Below are positions 35,344-44,190 of a stretch of 64,000 bases of DNA, in pieces; positions within the stretch are counted from its first letter, which is position 1, and each line of letters opens with the position of its first letter. Source of the DNA: Bradyrhizobium liaoningense (lineage in GTDB: Bacteria > Pseudomonadota > Alphaproteobacteria > Rhizobiales > Xanthobacteraceae); assembly GCF_018130825.1 (NCBI RefSeq), contig NZ_JAFCJS010000003.1, forward strand, positions 829,001-893,000, in the 5' to 3' direction. Under the pieces are notes generated by a model. It had not been told where the DNA came from. It did not search any database and saw only the letters and a list, made by a program, of their open reading frames with translations. The position numbers and the translations under genes are program-made.

Positions 35344-35811
35344 CTACGAATCCTGATGTCCCGCAAACCGATCGTCCGATCGGCGCAGCCGTCGGCAGAG
35401 CTCGCGATTGATGTTCTGCAGGACGATCACGTAGGCGTGGATATCGGACTTGTAGCAGGCGTAGAGCTTTCGGGCCGTCAGCTCGTACAGCACGGTCGGG
35501 CTTTCCGTGACCACTGTGGCCGAGCGATTTTGCATTTCGATCAGCGTCATCTCGCCGAAGAAGTCACCAGGCTCCAGACGGGAAATCGGGACGATGCTCC
35601 CCGCATTCGTCCGCTTGCTCACCGCCAGCCGGCCGGACTTGACGATGAACATCGAACGTCCCGGCTCGCCTTCGGCCACGACGGTTGCTCCGGCATCGAA
35701 GCGGCACTCGACCAGCATCGAGATCAGGAGGTCGAGGCTTGGATCCGGGAGACCGCCGAAGAACGGCGTCGCCAGCAGGAACGCTTTCAAATCGGGGGCC
35801 GTGACGGTCAT
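35344..35811 (-). CDS. Cyclic-nucleotide-binding domain protein
   Basis: A 155-residue stand-alone CAP_ED domain. The beta-roll is visible from ECRFDAGATVVAEGEPGRSM to the phosphate-binding cassette PGDFFGEMTLIEMQNRSATV, with Gly-Glu and Arg-Ser-Ala in the expected places for nucleotide binding. There is no DNA-binding domain, so it probably acts as a regulatory subunit or a membrane-associated sensor. It is followed five bases later by a small membrane protein gene that may be its partner, and preceded 63 bp upstream by plsY on the same strand. Confidence 0.88.
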   Translation of the reverse strand: MTVTAPDLKAFLLATPFFGGLPDPSLDLLISMLVECRFDAGATVVAEGEPGRSMFIVKSGRLAVSKRTNAGSIVPISRLEPGDFFGEMTLIEMQNRSATVVTESPTVLYELTARKLYACYKSDIHAYVIVLQNINRELCRRLRRSDDRFAGHQDS

Positions 35812-35874
35812 CGCGCAAGGATACGCCCCACCGCTACTTGCGGCAAGCAGAGCACGTATCGGCGCCGACGGCGG

Positions 35875-36561
35875 CTACACTTGCGCTCCTGCTTTCGTAT
35901 CCGGCCCGCTTCGACCGAGGCGCGGCTCCGTTCCCGTCAGCAGCCGCTGAATGTTGGCGCGATGGCGAAAGATCACGTAGATGCCGCCCCCGATCACCAG
36001 CAACCGATAGGGCAGCGGTTGCGCGAAGGCGCAGACCAGAACGATTGCGGTCAATGAAGCGAGCATCGAGCTCAGGGAGACGATCCTGGCAATCGCCAGC
36101 ACGAGGCCGAAGACCGCGGCAGTTCCCAATCCCACGGGCCACGACATCGCCAGCAACACGCCGAGCCCGGTCGCCGCGGACTTGCCGCCTGTGAAGCTCA
36201 ACCAGATCGAGCGGCTATGCCCGAGCAGCACGGCAATTCCGGCCAGGCAAACGGTCCATGGCACCCAGGTTTGCAGGTCGGACGCCGTCGGCGGCATCGG
36301 GGACAGTGCGGCATAGAGCCAGGGACAGAACGCGCGGGCAACGATGATCGCCGCCACGCCCTTCAGCACGTCGGCGACCAGCACCACCAGTGCGGGCCAT
36401 GTTCCAAGGGTCCGCAAGACATTCGTGGCGCCGGTGGATCTGGAGCCATGCTGACGAATATCGATGCCTCGAAGGAGTTTCCCCGCCAGATAGCCCGTGG
36501 GGATCGAACCCAGGAGATAGGCGATCACCAATGCGAACGAGCCTGCTGTCCAGAAAGCCAT
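35875..36561 (-). CDS. plsY: Glycerol-3-phosphate acyltransferase PlsY
   Basis: Integral membrane acyltransferase that transfers acyl groups from acyl-phosphate to glycerol-3-phosphate, the first committed step of phospholipid synthesis. The family motifs are all visible: LLGSIPTGYLAGKLL near the N-terminus, GSRSTGATNVLRTLG in the first loop, GHSRSIWLSFTGGKSAATGLG in the second, and the C-terminal RHRANIQRLLTGTE. At 228 residues it is slightly longer than typical, with a polar tail GRSGPDTKAGAQV. It leads the minus-strand group with the cNMP-binding protein and the small membrane protein. Confidence 0.93.
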   Translation of the reverse strand: MAFWTAGSFALVIAYLLGSIPTGYLAGKLLRGIDIRQHGSRSTGATNVLRTLGTWPALVVLVADVLKGVAAIIVARAFCPWLYAALSPMPPTASDLQTWVPWTVCLAGIAVLLGHSRSIWLSFTGGKSAATGLGVLLAMSWPVGLGTAAVFGLVLAIARIVSLSSMLASLTAIVLVCAFAQPLPYRLLVIGGGIYVIFRHRANIQRLLTGTEPRLGRSGPDTKAGAQV

Positions 36562-36605
36562 GGGGATGAGTTGCCTTCGAAGAATGTCGAGGGCAACACC
36601 TTAGC

Positions 36606-36694
36606 GCGTGGGATGGGTCGAGCGAAGCGAAACCCGTCAGACTCGCGCGGTGGCGAGGATGATGGGTTTCGCAAGTGCCCGGCCCATCCTCCGT
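36606..36694. repeat. Palindromic repeat, GCGAAGCGAAACCCATC family (copy 3)
   Basis: GGGATGGGTCGAGCGAAGCG plus AAACCCGTCA on the left pairs with GATGGGTTTCGCAAGTGCCC plus GGCCCATCC on the right. It lies between the methyltransferase gene end and the plsY start on the same strand. Confidence 0.85.
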
Positions 36695-36702
36695 GCTGCA
36701 AG

Positions 36703-37488
36703 CTATTTGGGCCGGCGTCCCCTGATCGCATGCGCGCGCGCACTGCAGGTGATGCGACCATCGGCATCCGCCGGCAGGCGCGCACGCGCCCGCGCGATGA
36801 GCGTCTCGACGTCTGCGGGTTTCATCGCTGCAATGGCAGGCCGAAGCGAAGGAGACTTCAGATTGATGGCCCAGAACTCGTCGAAACTTGAATAAGTCCG
36901 TTGCACCGTAATCTCGCGCGTTTGCACGTCCTCGAGGCCTGCTCCGGCCCACAGCTCGCGCAACGCTTCCATGCGAGATGCGTCCAGCCGTGGCGGGCGG
37001 GTTGCCGCAAGGCCCATTGCCTTCATCTCGTCGTAGATTGGATCGAGCGGAAAGCCGCCGAACATGTCCCACATATACGTCACGACCGCACCGCCGGGGA
37101 CAACGACCCGCACCATTTCGCTGACGCCCTTGGCGGGATCCGGAACGAACACGAGAACCAACGCCATCACGGCCGCATCGAAGCTGCCGTCGGCGAAAGG
37201 CAGTGCCATGGCATCACCCTGACGAAACTTTGCCACGCGCGCTGCAGGTCGCGTGCGCGCAAAAGCGAGCTGCTCGGCCGAGGGATCAATGCCCTGGACC
37301 TCGAGGGGGCTGCAGCGCTCGACCAGGAGTTCAGTGAAGGCCCCGTTGCCGCAGCCGATGTCGATCCACCGCAAGCCGGCAGGAGGTGCCAGCCAATCAA
37401 GGAATATCTCGCCGGCGAACCGGCTCCAGATTCCCATCATCTGCTCGTAGGCGGCACCGTCGTCGAAGTGAATTGTTTGCTCTGCCAT
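36703..37488 (-). CDS. Class I SAM-dependent methyltransferase
   Basis: A 261-residue methyltransferase. Motif I is WIDIGCGNGAFTELL, followed by acidic VQGIDPSAEQL, FRQGDAMALPFADGSFDAAV and the post-motif VVPGGAVVTYMWDM. This is the ubiE/type-11 layout, with a C-terminal helical part (TYSSFDEFWAINL). The start at 37488 has GGGAGGA eight bases upstream; the longer frame start is not used. It follows the ferric-reductase-like gene by 98 bp on the same strand. The acceptor substrate is unknown. Confidence 0.9.
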   Translation of the reverse strand: MAEQTIHFDDGAAYEQMMGIWSRFAGEIFLDWLAPPAGLRWIDIGCGNGAFTELLVERCSPLEVQGIDPSAEQLAFARTRPAARVAKFRQGDAMALPFADGSFDAAVMALVLVFVPDPAKGVSEMVRVVVPGGAVVTYMWDMFGGFPLDPIYDEMKAMGLAATRPPRLDASRMEALRELWAGAGLEDVQTREITVQRTYSSFDEFWAINLKSPSLRPAIAAMKPADVETLIARARARLPADADGRITCSARAHAIRGRRPK

Positions 37489-37586
37489 TCCGAGATCCTC
37501 CCGGCCCGATGACGCTCCTTCGCGCGCCATTCTGCGCACAAAGGAGGGAAGTGGGAAAGTCTCGGACGTGACCCGGTCGGCGCGGC

Positions 37587-38225
37587 TCACTGCCGCGCAA
37601 TGCTCTCGCCGCGCAGCGCCCGTCGTTTCCGCCACACCTGCAGGTCAATCATGACTTTCACGGTTGCCGCGAGGACGAGCGCGCACAGCGCCGCCTTCGA
37701 GATCGTCTCCATCGTCCCCTCGATCAGCAGGCAATGGACCACGCTTGCTGCGACGATGACGATCGCGAGCGGCATATGAACGAAGCGCCAGGTTCGCGGT
37801 CGCAGTCCCAATCGCCGGCGCAGTGCCGCCAGAAGCGCGACGATGAAGATGGCCCACATGGCAATGACGCCAAAGGGGGAGAACGGCGTCGGCGACGAGA
37901 AGGTCAGCGCGTCGATCATGTCGGGCGGGCTGGTGATCCAGAGGCCGGCGACATGGATCACGATCGCCAACGCGAGCGCGCCGCCGATCCAGTGATGGGC
38001 GCGCCGTCCGCGATAGGCCGTCAGCGGCGGCAAGTAACCGCCGATCAGCAGCGGCTGAACCAGCACGAGGCCCAGCGCAATGATGCCGGCAAATCCGGCG
38101 AGGATGTAGACCGGACCGCGCCATGCCAGCTGCTCGCTTGCCGCAGCAAGCGCGATCGGCACGCCGATGGCAACGGCAAGGGCGGCCCAGATCAGGATCA
38201 TCCGGGTCGATTTCCACCCCGTCAT
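37587..38225 (-). CDS. Ferric-reductase-like transmembrane protein
   Basis: A 212-residue membrane protein with six hydrophobic helices. The potential heme-b ligands are paired His residues in HHWIGGALALAIVIHVAG (third helix) and FVHMPLAIVIVAASVVHCLL (fifth helix), the pattern of the ferric-reductase/YedZ transmembrane family. It lacks the NAD/FAD-binding domain, so electrons must be passed by another protein. Its start lies 12 bp after the stop of an exported intradiol-fold protein gene, making the two a likely operon. The pair may form a membrane-anchored redox unit (inference). Confidence 0.82.
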   Translation of the reverse strand: MTGWKSTRMILIWAALAVAIGVPIALAAASEQLAWRGPVYILAGFAGIIALGLVLVQPLLIGGYLPPLTAYRGRRAHHWIGGALALAIVIHVAGLWITSPPDMIDALTFSSPTPFSPFGVIAMWAIFIVALLAALRRRLGLRPRTWRFVHMPLAIVIVAASVVHCLLIEGTMETISKAALCALVLAATVKVMIDLQVWRKRRALRGESIARQ

Positions 38226-38237
38226 TCGTACGTCCGA

Positions 38238-38741
38238 TCAGGCCGGCTGCAGGACGAAGTGCGCCTCGAGGCTAGTCTCCTTTGCGCTGCGCATCACCGG
38301 GCGCAGGAAGACGGTCTTGAATTCACCGCTGTCATAGGCGAGGTGACCATGCGGCTGGCCGAAGATCGGAACGATCTGCGGCATCTCGAGCCGGAACTTG
38401 CCGTCCTTGTCGGTGAGCGTGGCGCCGTGGCTCTGCGGCTCGTGCTCCTGCCCTTCGACCGTGTGCGCCCAGATCTGGATGCGCTGTCCGGCCAGCGGCG
38501 CCCCGTCGCCGGCACGGCGCACGGTGCCGCTCATCCAGAAGCCGCCCTTGCCGATCCGCTCCACGATCGCCGCGCCCTTGCGGTAATTGTTCGCTCCGCC
38601 CGACATCGACTCGGTCGGCGCGAGGCCGTCCGCGCGGGCGGGCAACAGGAGCCCGGGTAGGCCGGCGGCCAACATTCCGGTCGCGAGAACGGAGCCGCCA
38701 GCGGCGAGGAGGTTGCGGCGATTGAGTACGACAACGGTCAT
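38238..38741 (-). CDS. Exported intradiol-dioxygenase-fold protein
   Basis: A 167-residue protein with an N-terminal Tat-like signal (MTVVVLNRRNLLAAGGSVLA, then GMLAAGLPGLLLPARADG). The following domain resembles the catalytic beta-sandwich of intradiol ring-cleavage dioxygenases: SGTVRRAGDGAPLAGQRIQIWA, TLTDKDGKFRLEMPQ, and GQPHGHLAY. The two iron-ligand histidines of the H-x-H motif appear as PHGH, but the two tyrosine ligands of classical dioxygenases are not evident: the positions read WAHTVEGQ and MPQIVPIFG. It is therefore probably not a canonical dioxygenase. AGGAGGA before the ATG at 38741 sets the start. It is followed by a heme membrane protein gene after 12 bp. Confidence 0.72.
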   Translation of the reverse strand: MTVVVLNRRNLLAAGGSVLATGMLAAGLPGLLLPARADGLAPTESMSGGANNYRKGAAIVERIGKGGFWMSGTVRRAGDGAPLAGQRIQIWAHTVEGQEHEPQSHGATLTDKDGKFRLEMPQIVPIFGQPHGHLAYDSGEFKTVFLRPVMRSAKETSLEAHFVLQPA

Positions 38742-38878
38742 GTCAGTTCCTCCTGGCGACCGTGCAATGGCTTCGCCAAGGGTACAACAACAGGCGCAAA
38801 ACGCCCAGTTGGGACAAAGGGCGCAACAGGTCGCAATAACAGTGTTGTGAACGGAGGTGCGGGCCGCTCGGACAGCCT

Positions 38879-38969
38879 CGTAGGATGGGTTGAGCGAAGC
38901 GAAACCCATCGAGGCCTTGTTCGATGACGAAACATGATGGGTTTCGCAAGAGCTCTACCCATCCTACGC
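38879..38969. repeat. Palindromic repeat, GCGAAGCGAAACCCATC family (copy 4)
   Basis: Outer arms CGTAGGATGGG and CCCATCCTACG enclose GAGCGAAGCGAAACCCATC and GATGGGTTTCGCAAGAGCTC. This is the most complete copy of the family. It lies between the small coiled-coil protein gene and the intradiol-fold gene. Confidence 0.88.
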
Positions 38970-38974
38970 GCTAT

Positions 38975-39151
38975 TCAGCCGCGCTTGCCCTGCTGTCGTT
39001 CAAGGCGGAGCCTTTGTGCCCTCATACGTTTTATCTCTTCATTGAGAGCGTCGGTCTTTTCATCGAGGCGCGAATTCTCTGATTTCGGCTCGTCGCGCTG
39101 ACGGATCTTTTCGAGCGCTTTCTCAACCGAGAGCTTGGTCGGATCGGCCAT
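38975..39151 (-). CDS. Small coiled-coil protein
   Basis: A 58-residue highly charged protein. After MADPTKLSVEKALEKIRQRD a helical heptad-like stretch follows (LDEKTDALNEEIKRMRAQRL), so a short coiled coil is likely. No cysteine, membrane segment or known domain is visible. GGAGAG precedes paired ATGs at 39154 and 39151; I use the second for better spacing. The gene stands alone between a repeat and the promoter region of the LLM oxidoreductase, with which it diverges. Confidence 0.55.
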   Translation of the reverse strand: MADPTKLSVEKALEKIRQRDEPKSENSRLDEKTDALNEEIKRMRAQRLRLERQQGKRG

Positions 39152-39413
39152 CATGTCTCTCCAGGAAGGAAATCGAAGCAAACCAATGCTGCAAGTGAAA
39201 ATGAAGCCGGGTTCCGGATGTTGACGTAGGTCAAGCCTGCGCTGAAAGTCCGCTCAGCCAAAGACGTTGTCCGGGCAGCTCGCCGGCCACCCACGACAAT
39301 TCCGAATGGCATCGTTGCGCCCGTGTCCAATCGACACTGCAACGCTAACATTCAGACCGGACGGTATTACATATGGAGCCCCGGCGCGTTGCGCCCCTCA
39401 CCGGTACTCTCGC

Positions 39414-40421
<1,008 letters not shown>

Positions 40422-40437
40422 GCGCGGGGACCACGCC

Positions 40438-40523
40438 CGTCATTGCGAGCGATGCGAAGCAATCCAGAATCTTTCCGCGACGGCAGTCTGGATTGCTTCG
40501 TCGCTTCGCTCCTCGCAATGACG
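40438..40523. repeat. Palindromic repeat, CGTCATTGCGAGCG family (copy 2)
   Basis: CGTCATTGCGAGCGATGCGA then AGCAATCCAGA pairs with TCTGGATTGCTTCG and CTCCTCGCAATGACG. It lies between the convergent LLM oxidoreductase and amidohydrolase genes. Confidence 0.88.
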
Positions 40524-40536
40524 CCGGACCATTTTG

Positions 40537-41412
40537 CTAGTCCGCGAATCCAAACAGCTTCGCCGGATTGCTCACCAAAATCCTCTCCAGCTCGGTCTGG
40601 TCCGCGACATAGCGGTACATCAGCTCGAGCAGGTCGGCATCGTTCGGCGGCTGCTTGACGGAGACCGGGTGCGGCCAATCGCTGGCCCAGACGCAGCGGT
40701 CGGGGGCCGCTTCGATATAGGCACGGGCGATCGGGATCACGTCGTCATAGGGCGGGCCGGCCTTCGAGGTCTTCTCGCCGAGCGACAGCATGACCCAGAA
40801 ATTGCCCTTGGCCAGCAGCTCCAACATCTTGACCAGATTCGGATCGTTCTTGCCGGCTTGCGGATCGGGACGCGCCATGTGATCGATCAGCACGGGGACG
40901 TCGAGGTTCTCGTACTTGGCGACGCTGGAGACGATGCCGTCCTTCTCCGGCTGGATTTTCACGTACCAGCCAAGCTCGCGGATGCGGGCGATGGCGCGGG
41001 CGAAATCGGCATCCGACAGCACGGCACCCAGCTCCTGGCGGAAGCTGAAGCGCGCGCCGCGGACGCCGGCATCATGCAGCTTGGAGAGATAGGAGTCGCT
41101 CGCTTCCGCGAACACCAGCGCGTTGGCGCAGCCGCGATAGTTCGGGCCCATCGCGGCGAGACCGTCGAGCACGACGGCATGATCGGCGCCGTAGGTTGTG
41201 GTCTGCACGATGATGCCGCGCTCGATGCCGAGCGTCTTGTGCATGCGCAGCGCCGCTTCCCAGGTCGCGGTCGGCATCCGATAGGCCGCGCCGGGACGCT
41301 CCGGATATTTGTCGATCGGCCCCAGCACGTGGAACTGGCTGTCGATGGTCTTGGGCGGCGGCGCCTTGACCGGGCGGCGCGGATTGGGATCGAACGGCAG
41401 ATAGGTCGGCAT
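40537..41412 (-). CDS. Amidohydrolase family (PDC lactonase-like) hydrolase
   Basis: A TIM-barrel metal-dependent hydrolase of about 291 residues, of the 2-pyrone-4,6-dicarboxylate lactonase / COG3618 group. After a proline-rich start, TIDSQFHVLGPIDKYPE gives the first strand, in place of the usual HxH pair. FSFRQELGAVLSD follows, then VLIDHMARPDPQAG with a conserved His, and CVWASDWPHPVS with the catalytic Asp. It is the last gene of a six-gene minus-strand operon, 13 bp after the RidA gene. Lactonases of this kind hydrolyse cyclic intermediates of aromatic acid degradation, which fits its neighbours. Confidence 0.86.
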   Translation of the reverse strand: MPTYLPFDPNPRRPVKAPPPKTIDSQFHVLGPIDKYPERPGAAYRMPTATWEAALRMHKTLGIERGIIVQTTTYGADHAVVLDGLAAMGPNYRGCANALVFAEASDSYLSKLHDAGVRGARFSFRQELGAVLSDADFARAIARIRELGWYVKIQPEKDGIVSSVAKYENLDVPVLIDHMARPDPQAGKNDPNLVKMLELLAKGNFWVMLSLGEKTSKAGPPYDDVIPIARAYIEAAPDRCVWASDWPHPVSVKQPPNDADLLELMYRYVADQTELERILVSNPAKLFGFAD

Positions 41413-41425
41413 GCGCAAAGCTCCT

Positions 41426-41821
41426 TCAGTCGATCACGGCGGTGAAGTCGCACTGCACCAGCGCGCCGCCATCCATGTTGTCCATCGGCAGCGCGTGGCG
41501 GGCCGGGCGCGAATGCTCGTCCGGAAACATCTTGAGCCATTCGACATTGACCGGGCCGCGCTGCGAGCGGTCCTTCAGCCACACCGTCATCTTGATGATG
41601 TCGTCGGTGGTGCCGCCGGCAGCCTCCACCGTCGCCTTCATATGCGCGAACATGTTGGCGCATTGGGCGTCGAGGCTTTCGGGCATCGCATTGGTCGCGG
41701 GATCGCGGCCGAGGATGACGCCGGACATCACGAGATTGCCGATGCGGCAGGCGTTCGGAATCGGATTGACGTGCTTGAAGCCGCCGATATGGATGCTCTT
41801 GCGCCGCGATTGACCCGTCAT
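41426..41821 (-). CDS. RidA family protein
   Basis: A 131-residue trimeric RidA/YjgF-type protein. VNPIPNACRIGNLVMSGVIL, CANMFAHMKATVEAAGGTTD, DIIKMTVWLKD and the C-terminal LVQCDFTAVI match the family. Canonical RidA deaminase uses an Arg in RxP; here the equivalent region reads HSRPARHALPMDN, so Arg-x-Ala replaces it in part. Catabolic-operon members often act on enamine or imine intermediates or as specific hydrolases. It lies 25 bp after the hydratase gene and 13 bp before the lactonase-like gene. Confidence 0.88.
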   Translation of the reverse strand: MTGQSRRKSIHIGGFKHVNPIPNACRIGNLVMSGVILGRDPATNAMPESLDAQCANMFAHMKATVEAAGGTTDDIIKMTVWLKDRSQRGPVNVEWLKMFPDEHSRPARHALPMDNMDGGALVQCDFTAVID

Positions 41822-41846
41822 GATGCGCTCCCTGTTTGTTGTTGCT

Positions 41847-42650
41847 TTAGACGAACTGGCACGACACCGAGCCGAAGGGGCCATAGTCCGCGTGGAAGGT
41901 GTCGCCGCGGCGGATGTCGACCGGACGCGTGAACGATCCCGCCAGCACCACCTCGCCGGCGGCAAGATATTCGTCATGCGGCGCGAGGCGGTTGGCGAGC
42001 CAGGCGATGCCGTTGGCGGGGTGATTGAGCACCCCGGCGGCAAGGCCGGTCTCCTCGACCTCGCCGTTGCGGAACAGGAGCGCGCCGATCCAGCGCAGAT
42101 CCGCATCCATCGGGCGGATCGGCCGGCCGCCGAGCACCAGCGCGGCATTGGCCGCGTTGTCCGAGATCGTGTCCATCACCTTGCGCGTCTTGCCCGTCCC
42201 GGGGTCGACGCGATGCATGCGCGTCTCCAGAATCTCCAGCGCGGGCATGACGTAGTCGGTGGCGTTGAGCACGTCGAAGATGGTGCAGTCGGGCCCGCGC
42301 AGCGGCGCTTTCAGCACGAAGGCGAGCTCGACTTCGATCCGCGGCGCGTGGAAGCGATCGAACGGGATCGGCGTGGCGTCGGCATAGAACATGTCGGCGA
42401 ACAGCACGCCGTAATCGGGCTCGTTGATGCCGACCGCGTTCTGCATCGCCTTCGAGGTTAGCCCGATCTTGTGCCCCTTGATGACGCGGCCGCGGCCGAG
42501 CTGAAGCTTTGTCCAGGTGCGCTGGACCGCGTAGGCATCCTCGATGCTGAAGTCCGGATACTCTTTCGAGAACATCGGGATTAACGTCTTGGTGCGCTCG
42601 GCCTCGTCCAGCCGCGCGGCAAGGCGTTCGATCGTGGCACTATCCAGCAT
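41847..42650 (-). CDS. 2-oxo-hept-3-ene-1,7-dioate hydratase-like (HpaH family)
   Basis: A 267-residue hydratase of the 2-keto-4-pentenoate hydratase family, which adds water to a 2-oxo-alkenoate produced after ring cleavage. Diagnostic segments are GHKIGLTSKAMQNAVGINEPDYGVL, the metal-ligand region PRIEVELAFVLK (Glu-x-Glu), and LNHPANGIAWLANRLAPHDEYL near the C-terminus. The sequence fits HpaH more closely than MhpD. It is three bases after the FAH gene on the same strand. Presence beside an FAH-type hydrolase points to a meta-cleavage type lower pathway. Confidence 0.9.
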   Translation of the reverse strand: MLDSATIERLAARLDEAERTKTLIPMFSKEYPDFSIEDAYAVQRTWTKLQLGRGRVIKGHKIGLTSKAMQNAVGINEPDYGVLFADMFYADATPIPFDRFHAPRIEVELAFVLKAPLRGPDCTIFDVLNATDYVMPALEILETRMHRVDPGTGKTRKVMDTISDNAANAALVLGGRPIRPMDADLRWIGALLFRNGEVEETGLAAGVLNHPANGIAWLANRLAPHDEYLAAGEVVLAGSFTRPVDIRRGDTFHADYGPFGSVSCQFV

Positions 42651-42653
42651 GAT

Positions 42654-43514
42654 TTATCGCTCCGCGGCGACGGTGTTGCGCAGCACGCCGATGCGGCTGG
42701 ACTCGACCTCGACGACGTCGCCGACCTTCAGCCAGCGCGGCGGATCGAAGCGCGCGCCCGCGCCGGTCGGCGTGCCCGTGACGATCATGTCGCCGGGCTT
42801 CAGCGTGGCGAAGGTCGAGAGATAGGAGATGATGAAATCGAACGGGAACATCAGCCGCTCGGTCGTGTCCTGCTGCCGCACCTCGCCATTGACGCGCGTG
42901 ACGATGTCATGCGGCCCGCGCGGGTCGAGCTCGTCCGCCGTGACGATCCACGGACCGATGCTACCGGACCGATCGAAGTTCTTTCCTTGCGTGACGTTGA
43001 ACTTGCCGTGGCGCAGCCAGTCGCGGATCGTGCCCTCGTTGCACAAGGTCATACCGAAGATGTGCGACCAAGCCTGTTCGCGCGGGATGTGGCGGCCGCC
43101 CTGCCCGATCACGATGACGAGCTCGCCTTCATAGTCGAGCTGCTCCGAAACCTTCGGCTTCTCCAGCGACTGGCCGGAGCCGGTCATCGACGACATGCTG
43201 CGCACGAACAGGCTGGGATACTTGGGCAGGTCCGAATTGTCTTTATATTCCGCGTTCCGCTCGGCGTAGTTGACGCCGATGCACCAGAGCTTTTCAGGCG
43301 CCAGCACCGGCGGCAGCAGGACGAGCTTGTCCAGCGCATGGTCCGGCTTTTGTCCGGCGACAGCTTCCTTCGCATCGGCAAGCGCATTCGCCGCGATCAG
43401 CGCCTTCACGTCCGAATAGTCGCGGCCGATCCGGCTGGTCAGATCGACCACGCCGCCTTCCACGGCCGCGCCATAGCGCGGCGCTCCATCCAGGAGATAG
43501 CTCAGGAGTCGCAT
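42654..43514 (-). CDS. Fumarylacetoacetate hydrolase family protein
   Basis: A 286-residue FAH-fold metal enzyme. The C-terminal domain shows CIGVNYAERNAEYKDN, LDYEGELVIVIGQGGRHI (Glu metal ligands), GMTLCNEGTIRDWLRHGKF, and MIVTGTPTGAGARFDPPRWL. The N-terminal domain is short (MRLLSYLLDGAPRYGAAVEG). GGAGGA before the ATG at 43514 fixes the start five codons inside the longest frame. Family members cleave fumarylpyruvate or acylpyruvates, or isomerise/decarboxylate homoprotocatechuate cleavage products. Context with a hydratase favours the latter pathway type, but the substrate is not certain. Confidence 0.9.
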   Translation of the reverse strand: MRLLSYLLDGAPRYGAAVEGGVVDLTSRIGRDYSDVKALIAANALADAKEAVAGQKPDHALDKLVLLPPVLAPEKLWCIGVNYAERNAEYKDNSDLPKYPSLFVRSMSSMTGSGQSLEKPKVSEQLDYEGELVIVIGQGGRHIPREQAWSHIFGMTLCNEGTIRDWLRHGKFNVTQGKNFDRSGSIGPWIVTADELDPRGPHDIVTRVNGEVRQQDTTERLMFPFDFIISYLSTFATLKPGDMIVTGTPTGAGARFDPPRWLKVGDVVEVESSRIGVLRNTVAAER

Positions 43515-43569
43515 CGTCAATTCCTCCAATGATCTTGAGGCGGCTGGGCGGGATGACCGGCCCGCGCAC

Positions 43570-44187
43570 TCAGTCTTTCGATTTGGGAGTCTGGAAAACG
43601 GTGTTGAGCGTCACGATCTCGCCGAGGGTGGCGTAGCGCGGCCCGCCGATGCGGGCGATCGGGTCGAGCGCCTTGGTCTCGACCTTGCCGTCGTTGACGA
43701 GACCGTCGCGCAAGTGGAACATCACGACCTCGCCGACGATGAGCCGGCTCTTGGCGTCGCCGAATTCGAGGCACTGCCGAAAGCGGCACTCCATCGCGAC
43801 CGGCGCCGCGCTAAGCCGCGGCACCTTGATGCGCTCACTTGCGATCGTCTCCAAGCCCAGCTCTGCGACCTCGCTGACTTCAGGCGGATGCTCAATCGAG
43901 CTGTAATGCACCGCCTTCATCAGCGGGGTATCAGCGATGTGGATCACATATTCCTCGGTGTCGAGGATGTTGTGCGCGGTGTCCTTATAGTCGGCGCCCT
44001 TGCGGCCGACGCTGATGGCGAGCATCGGCGGCTTCTGCGAGACGAAGGTGAAAGCGCTGAACGGGGCGAGATTGAGCACGCCCTTGCTCGACAGGCTCGT
44101 GACCCACGCGATCGGGCGCGGCACCACGATGCCGGTCATCAGGCGGTAGATGCGCTCGGCGCCGAGCTCAGTGGGGTCGATCCGCAT
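43570..44187 (-). CDS. Flavin reductase family protein
   Basis: A 205-residue FMN-binding reductase of the flavin-reductase-like fold. The signature is TGIVVPRPIAWVTSLSSKGVLNLAPFSAFTFVS, followed by PPMLAISVGRKGADYKDTAHNI. The central KSRLIVGEVVMFHLRDGLV is typical of the DIM6/NTAB group. It could supply reduced flavin to a monooxygenase encoded elsewhere, since none is in this operon. It starts three bases after the stop of the binding-protein gene and precedes the FAH gene by 55 bp. Confidence 0.9.
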   Translation of the reverse strand: MRIDPTELGAERIYRLMTGIVVPRPIAWVTSLSSKGVLNLAPFSAFTFVSQKPPMLAISVGRKGADYKDTAHNILDTEEYVIHIADTPLMKAVHYSSIEHPPEVSEVAELGLETIASERIKVPRLSAAPVAMECRFRQCLEFGDAKSRLIVGEVVMFHLRDGLVNDGKVETKALDPIARIGGPRYATLGEIVTLNTVFQTPKSKD

Positions 44188-44190
44188 CGA

